Shown: piece by piece, positions 61,221 to 64,000 of the stretch
Layout: each line of letters begins with the position of its first letter
How positions within the stretch are numbered: the first letter of the stretch is position 1
DNA from: Microglena sp. YARC
Taxonomy: Eukaryota; Chlorophyta; Chlorophyceae; Chlamydomonadales; Chlamydomonadaceae
Length of the DNA stretch: 64,000 bases
Direction of reading: 5' to 3'
NCBI GenBank assembly: GCA_022414725.1
Contig: CM039463.1
Location: forward strand, 85,610,132-85,674,131
Program-made: the position numbers and the translations under genes
The notes under the pieces: model-generated
Told to the model about the DNA's origin: nothing
The model's input: the letters and a program-made list of their open reading frames with translations, nothing else
Database searches by the model: none

Positions 61221-63541
61221 CTGATGGGTATGCCATTTAGGATGGTCACATTTGCACACAGTGATACCGCACATGAAATATTAATTTCAGTGGAGACTGT
61301 CAATGTATCACAACATTCATCATAAAATAATGGGAAACTGATAAGCCGGCATACAATTACAGACAGACAGACTGCCGGGCATGCACTGACAGCCTGGCGG
61401 ACATGCACTGACAGCCTGGCGGGCATGCACTGACAGACTGGCGGGCATGCACTGACAGACTGGCGGGCATGCACTGACAGACTGGCGGGCATGCACTGAC
61501 AGACAAGCAGGCATACAATTACAGACAGGCAGACAGACTGGCGGGCATGCACTGATGGGTATGCTATTTAGGATGGTCACATCTGCATACAGTGATATTG
61601 CACATGAAATATTTATTTCAGGGGACACTGTAAATGTATCGTGACATCTATGAGACAAAAATAGAAAAGAAAAAAAAGTATACATACCGGTATATATATA
61701 ATAAATATAAATAATATCTGTATCTTGACATCTATGAGACAAAAATAGAAGAAAAAATATATATATACCTGTACATATATATAATAAATATAAATAATAT
61801 CTGTATCTTGACATCTATTGAGACAAAAACAGACAAATGATCAGCAGATAATGAGACCGCCTAGTGGGGCGTGGTATCAAGGGAGCCCCGTCTTACATCG
61901 GTAGAGAGCGGGCTGCTACTTTACCTGGACAAAGCTACCATGGCAGTTGACAGCGACTGCAAACACTAAAGCGCACCCGTAGGGATTCAAACCCCACACC
62001 TTCATCGTTCAACGAGCCCAACCATTGAACCATTCGTCGAAACGGGATTGTATTCAGGTACATTAGATGCAATTAGATACATATATAAGATATATTAGAT
62101 ACATAAGTTGCATATAATGGATGCAATTAGATACAGACAGACAGACAGATAGACGGACAAGCTGACAGACAGGTAGATAGAGGGACAGGCAGACAGCTAG
62201 ATAGTCGGACATGCTGACAGACAGGCAGACAGCTAGATAGTCGGACATGCTGACAGACAGGCAGACAGCTAGATAGTCGGACATGCTGACAGACAGGCAG
62301 ACAGCTAGATAGTCGGACATGCTGACAGACAGGCAGACAGCTAGATAGTCGGACATGCTGACAGACAGGCAGACAGCTAGATAGTCGGACATGCTGACAG
62401 ACAGGCAGATAGATAGAGGGACAGACAGACAGGTACACAGACAGAAAGGGGGGACAGGCAGATATGCGAACTGACAGACAGATAAATAGACGGACAGGCA
62501 GACAGACAGGCAGATGGATAGAGGGACAGGTAGACAGGTACGCAAACAGAAAGGGGGGACGGGTAGATAGACGGACAGGGAGACAGACATAAAAAGGGAC
62601 AGGCAGAAAGGTACGCAGGCAGAAACTACATACAGTCTACACACCTGCCAATAAAGTTGATGCCTTCCAAGGGTATGGTGAACCGCAACCAACTTTAGTA
62701 ACACCGTTTACCAGACAAGCTAACATAAAGAGGGACAGGCAGACAGGTACGCAGGCAGAAACTACATGCAAGACCTACCAATTCCTACACAAAGCAGGTT
62801 CAAAGCAGCCTTCATGGCCTCTAGAGTGTGCGGCCAGCAGTTGGGGTTGTCCATAAGAGAGATAGTATTACACCGTTCATCAGAATGGTACACAGACATG
62901 AATTTCATATACTACACACAAGAGCTTCACACCTGTCAAAGAAATTTCACACAAGACCCCCAAACGCAACCTGCCAAATAAATTCCATACAAGACATACA
63001 AGACCTGCAAGAGCTACACACGTGTCAAAGCAATTTCATACAAGACCTACACACGTGTCAAAGCAATTTCATACAAGACCTACAAGACCTACACACCTGC
63101 CAAAGAAATTTGATGCCTTTCCGAAGGTTATGGCGAACCGCCAACTTACTTAAGTAACACCTCTTTTACCAGACAGGCAGACATACAGAGGGGACAGGCA
63201 GACATATAGATGGACAGACAGACAGTACGCAGCCAAAACTACAGTACAAGACCTACACACCAAGCTACCAAAGAAAGTTCATACAAGACATACACACCTG
63301 CCAAATAAAGTTCATACAAGACCTTCAAGACATATACGACAAACAATACATATAAGACATACACACCTGCCAAAGAAAATTCATAAAAGAGCTACACACC
63401 TGCCAAAGCAGCTTCATGGCCTCTAAGGGTGCGGCGGCACTTGAGGTCGTCCATACCCCAAACCTTGAGTGTTGCCTGCGTGCACCCTGATAGGATGATG
63501 TCATCATCAAACGCCACGCACGACACACGGCCGGTGTGACC
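49163..63541 (-). CDS. WD40-repeat protein (3' part, five exons)
   Basis: It is probably a beta-propeller scaffold for protein binding. Exons (minus): 63541-63400, 59548-59420, 55246-55018, 51656-51364, 49414-49163. All junctions agree in phase except within exon 59548-59420, which has one base too many (or two too few). About 348 residues cover roughly six blades: GHTGRVSCVAFDDDIILSGC with TLKVWGM; DGHIQALDMNSGQPIVTFDS; SSYLISAGWCIHVWDASTAQ; NLLAAGRAGEVVLWDLRSQA; WKLVSAFDDTSNAVCVYDIR; RTLVAGLEGRDCTLWSFMD. The C-terminus is a Gly/Asn-rich linker and a basic KKKKSGKAKNSNPAKAKNRF tail ending KRIF, possibly nuclear or nucleolar targeting. No F-box or other partner domain lies in this part; upstream exons are beyond the window. 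I cannot assign an orthologue. Confidence 0.85.
49470..49905 (-). repeat. Three copies of the WD40 last-exon start with acceptor
   Basis: Units of about 140 bp carry CACAG then YHNRTLVAGLEGPDL, YHNRTLVAWLEGPHL and YHDRTLVAWLELQNL reading frames on the minus strand. Most codon differences within the first ten residues are synonymous (CGA/CGC/CGT, ACG/ACA, CTG/CTA, GCA/GCT). The copies at 49545 and 49687 run on to a stop after about 26 codons. Confidence 0.85.
49975..50225. repeat. CTCCTC/CTCCTT pyrimidine-rich tract
   Basis: Two to three units of about 110 bp built from (CTC)n with ATCAGCGATACCTCCTCCAC and TCAATTGATGTCCT. Confidence 0.85.
50225..51363 (-). repeat. (GTACAGTGGCG)n array starting at the WD40 exon donor
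   Basis: Over 1.1 kb of 9-18 bp units (TGTACCGCCACTGTACCAGC on plus). On the minus strand the first intron bases are GTACAGTGGCGGTACAGTGG directly after the exon end CTTCCAG, so the unit is the donor sequence itself. CTGGTACAGTG words repeat the whole junction in shortened form. Confidence 0.9.
51364..51656 (-). CDS. WD40 gene, fourth exon in window
   Basis: 293 nt after acceptor ACTGCGCAG. It encodes NLLAAGRAGEVVLWDLRSQA, a Gly/Ala loop, WKLVSAFDDTSNAVCVYDIR and a linker to PSKINCFQ. Donor GTACAG. Confidence 0.9.
51955..52735. mobile_element. Candidate foldback/TIR element with an internal satellite
   Basis: The left end has AGCGCTAATAGCGCTATTAG, GGCTAATTAGCC. The right end has ATAGCTAATAGCCCTATTAG, GGCTGATTTT, roughly inverted. 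Between them lies an array of CCCTACGTAGCCCGTCGTAC units (52060-52370, rich in TACGTA palindromes) and about 280 bp of unique DNA. The termini and target duplication are unclear. Confidence 0.4.
52735..53015. repeat. ATACATACAT-rich array
   Basis: (ACAT)n with GTACGCTCCATACATACATA units, related to 51820-51955 on the other side of the candidate element. Confidence 0.9.
53200..55017 (-). repeat. About twelve copies of the end of WD40 exon 55018-55246 with its donor
   Basis: Units of 115-143 bp contain, on the minus strand, CACCCCAATGCTGCCGACCC, TGGGGATCAAGCCCCTTTAC, CTGTATCTCCCAATCAG|GTG, matching the exon end and donor, fused to intron DNA. Four consecutive units (about 53850-54425) are exactly 143 bp. 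A foreign segment at about 54680-54840 interrupts the array. Confidence 0.95.
55018..55246 (-). CDS. WD40 gene, third exon in window
   Basis: 229 nt after acceptor CCCCCAG. It encodes VQKHSSYLISAGWCIHVWDA, STAQLLHSLTLHEPSFSPAS and an acidic/His loop ending FTCISQS, with a split Gly codon at the donor GTGCGT. Confidence 0.9.
55255..57285 (-). repeat. GGTTAGGTTGGGTT array with copies of WD40 exon 55246 start
   Basis: Long (GGTTA/GGTTG)n tracts alternate with pieces copying the acceptor side of the exon (minus strand; plus CACCAGCCCGCAGATATCAG, GTAGCTGCTATGTTTCTGGA) near 55490, 56020-56130, 56310-56360, 56505, 56700, 56875 and 57245. G-runs up to about 33 occur at 56669-56701. Confidence 0.9.
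55740..55975. mobile_element. Solo LTR, 236 bp
   Basis: It begins TGTGACGGAT and ends TATACGTTACA (TG...CA). It is flanked on both sides by GAAGC (55735-55739 and 55976-55980). The interrupted sequence AGAGAAGC/TGGGCT is found intact at about 55138-55149, confirming an insertion. Internally it has GTATATAGG, a possible TATA box. No internal retrotransposon sequence is present. Confidence 0.8.
57330..58510. repeat. AT-rich array, unit about 45-60 bp
   Basis: About 22 units of TTTTGCATTATTTTGTATTA, TTCTGTATTTTGTTTTATTT and ATTTTTATTG. All three plus frames stay open for up to 397 codons because the unit lacks stops; this is not a gene. Confidence 0.95.
58560..59260 (-). repeat. Four copies of the end of WD40 exon 59420-59548 with donor
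   Basis: Near 58580-58650, 58695-58740, 58910-58965 and 59165-59250 the minus strand repeats SGQPIVTFDSPYAVPALQ-like coding sequence followed by GTGAGT, GTGTGT or GTGTGC donors. Poly-C/G tracts separate the copies. Confidence 0.85.
59420..59548 (-). CDS. WD40 gene, second exon in window (apparent 1-base frameshift)
   Basis: It follows acceptor TTGTGCAG. DVAILNGTYPSVHVSG reads in the frame set by exon 63400, while DGHIQALDMNSGQPIVTFDS and PYAVHALQ before donor GTGGGT read in the frame required by exon 55246. The shift falls at GTAAGTGGACGGCC near 59500-59512. A sequencing or assembly indel, or a real lesion, would explain it. Confidence 0.7.
59580..61210. repeat. (CAGACAGACAGG)n-type array
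   Basis: About 1.5 kb of GCAGACAAACAGGCAGATAG words in higher-order units (about 165 bp at 60400-61060), then a pure (CAGA)n run at 61178-61220. The Cys/Leu/Ser/Pro frames on the minus strand are artefacts. Confidence 0.95.
61210..61850 (-). repeat. Two copies of the start of WD40 exon 59548, plus minisatellites
   Basis: Minus-strand CANVTILNGIPISV (near 61208-61255) and YADVTILNSIPISA (near 61550-61598) copy DVAILNGTYPSV with the upstream intron. Between them lies a 20-bp GACTGGCGGGCATGCACTGA array (61365-61545). At 61650-61830 lies a duplicated AT-rich segment. Confidence 0.8.
61850..62046 (-). mobile_element. tRNA-derived SINE, copy 2
   Basis: On the minus strand it has a perfect A box TGGTTCAATGG (62022-62032) and a near-perfect B box GGTTTGAATCC (61983-61993) at tRNA-like spacing, with a foldable T-arm (TGGGG/CCCTA). 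The anticodon arm does not form a canonical stem, so it is not a tRNA gene. The body matches 600-690 in inverse orientation. Confidence 0.7.
62130..62640. repeat. GACAGACAGGCAGACAGC array
   Basis: Six 54-bp units (CTAGATAGTCGGACATGCTG, ACAGACAGGCAGACAG) at 62190-62410, then looser GACAGGCAGA repeats. Confidence 0.95.
62640..63395 (-). repeat. Copies of the end of WD40 exon 63400 with its donor
   Basis: About ten pieces on plus of the form CACACCTGCCAAAGAAATTT, CATACAAGACCTA. Three longer ones include ATGGCCTCTA or CTTTCCGAAGGTTATGGCGA, matching exon end and donor (CTACACACCTGCCAAAGCAG at the true junction). Confidence 0.8.
63400..63541 (-). CDS. WD40 gene, first exon in window
   Basis: 142 nt after acceptor ATCTCAG. 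It encodes GHTGRVSCVAFDDDIILSGC, TQATLKVWGMDDLKCRRTLR and GHEAALA, a canonical WD40 blade with GH and VW. Donor GTGTGT. Confidence 0.9.
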
Positions 63542-63599
63542 CTGAGATAGGGGGTGGGGGGAAGTGTGTGGGGTTGATGGTGGTGGTGAAGGGCTTGGT

Positions 63600-64000
63600 G
63601 GTAGGCGTCGATTGGGTGTGTGGTCGCCTGCGTGCTGCTGACAGGATGGTGTAATCATCAAAACGCCACACACGGCCGGTGTGAGCCTGGACAGGTGGTG
63701 GGTGTGGGTTGATGGTGTGGTGGTGGTGAGGGCTTGGTGTAGGCGTGGGTGTGGGTTTGCAAACATGATGCTGACATGATGGTGTTTATCATCAAACGCC
63801 ACACACCGAGCAACGGCCGGTGTGACCCTGAGACGGGGGGTGGGTGTAGGGTTGTGGGTGGTGGTCGGTGAAGGGCTTGGTGGTAGGCGTGGTGTGGGTG
63901 GGGAACACGTTTTGTGCAAACATGAGTGCTGACAGGATGGTGTTATCATCAAAGCGCACCACACACGACTGCAGACCGTGTGACTCTGATGACAGGGGGT
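63600..64000 (-). repeat. Three copies of the start of WD40 exon 63541
   Basis: Units of about 130-150 bp on plus repeat GACAGGATGGTGTTATCATC, AAACGCCACACACGGCCGGT, GTGACCCTGAGAC then GT-rich intron. These are the acceptor and first ~70 nt of the exon with indels. The array runs off the window. Confidence 0.85.

Noticed and set aside
61960..62046. Possible functional tRNA gene on the minus strand
   Set aside because: A and B boxes and a T-arm are present, but the anticodon and acceptor stems do not pair; the shared body with 503-698 shows a SINE instead.

Overview
The window is nuclear DNA of an intron-rich eukaryote. Genes are split into short exons by GT-AG introns (at least one GC-AG), coding exons fill only a few per cent of the 64 kb, and the rest is minisatellite, microsatellite and small transposon-derived DNA. 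Nothing bacterial, organellar or viral-genome-like is present. The kinase is of a type common in algae and other protists, and a microalga is my best guess, but no species marker was found.

Layout. (1) 1-10.4 kb, plus strand: the last exon of one gene (210-466), then a gene of unknown function whose last three exons are 3201-3284, 3783-3883 and 9500-10391. Its 5.6 kb intron holds a complex tandem array, a hAT-like MITE and a broken ORF. (2) 10.4-15.3 kb: no gene; MITEs, interspersed repeats and minisatellites. (3) 15.6-23.2 kb, minus strand: a complete seven-exon serine/threonine protein kinase gene of 623 codons. All junction phases agree, and about 270 extra residues sit between DFG and APE. 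(4) 23.2-28.3 kb: no host gene; a retroelement-like remnant with a CCHC zinc knuckle, and MITEs. (5) 28.3-43.1 kb, plus strand: scattered exons of a second unknown gene; the last three (35929-36265, 40191-40323, 42983-43109) are phase-consistent. (6) 43.1-47.9 kb: no gene; MITEs and other repeats. (7) 49.2-63.5 kb, minus strand: the 3' part of a WD40-repeat protein gene in five exons with a lysine-rich tail; the 5' end lies beyond the window.

The strongest pattern is that most intron minisatellites are built from the neighbouring splice junction. Units on the acceptor side of an exon copy the intron end plus the exon start. Units on the donor side copy the exon end plus the intron start. This recurs in at least ten exons of four genes on both strands, giving dozens of decoy splice sites and exon fragments. 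The 3' ends of the kinase and WD40 genes are amplified in the same way.

Mobile DNA includes two hAT-like MITE families with 8-bp target duplications, a MITE family with inverted repeats of about 45 bp, a tRNA-derived SINE family in two copies, a 236-bp solo LTR with a 5-bp target duplication, and several unclassified short repeats. No operon-like or pathway link between the four genes is visible.
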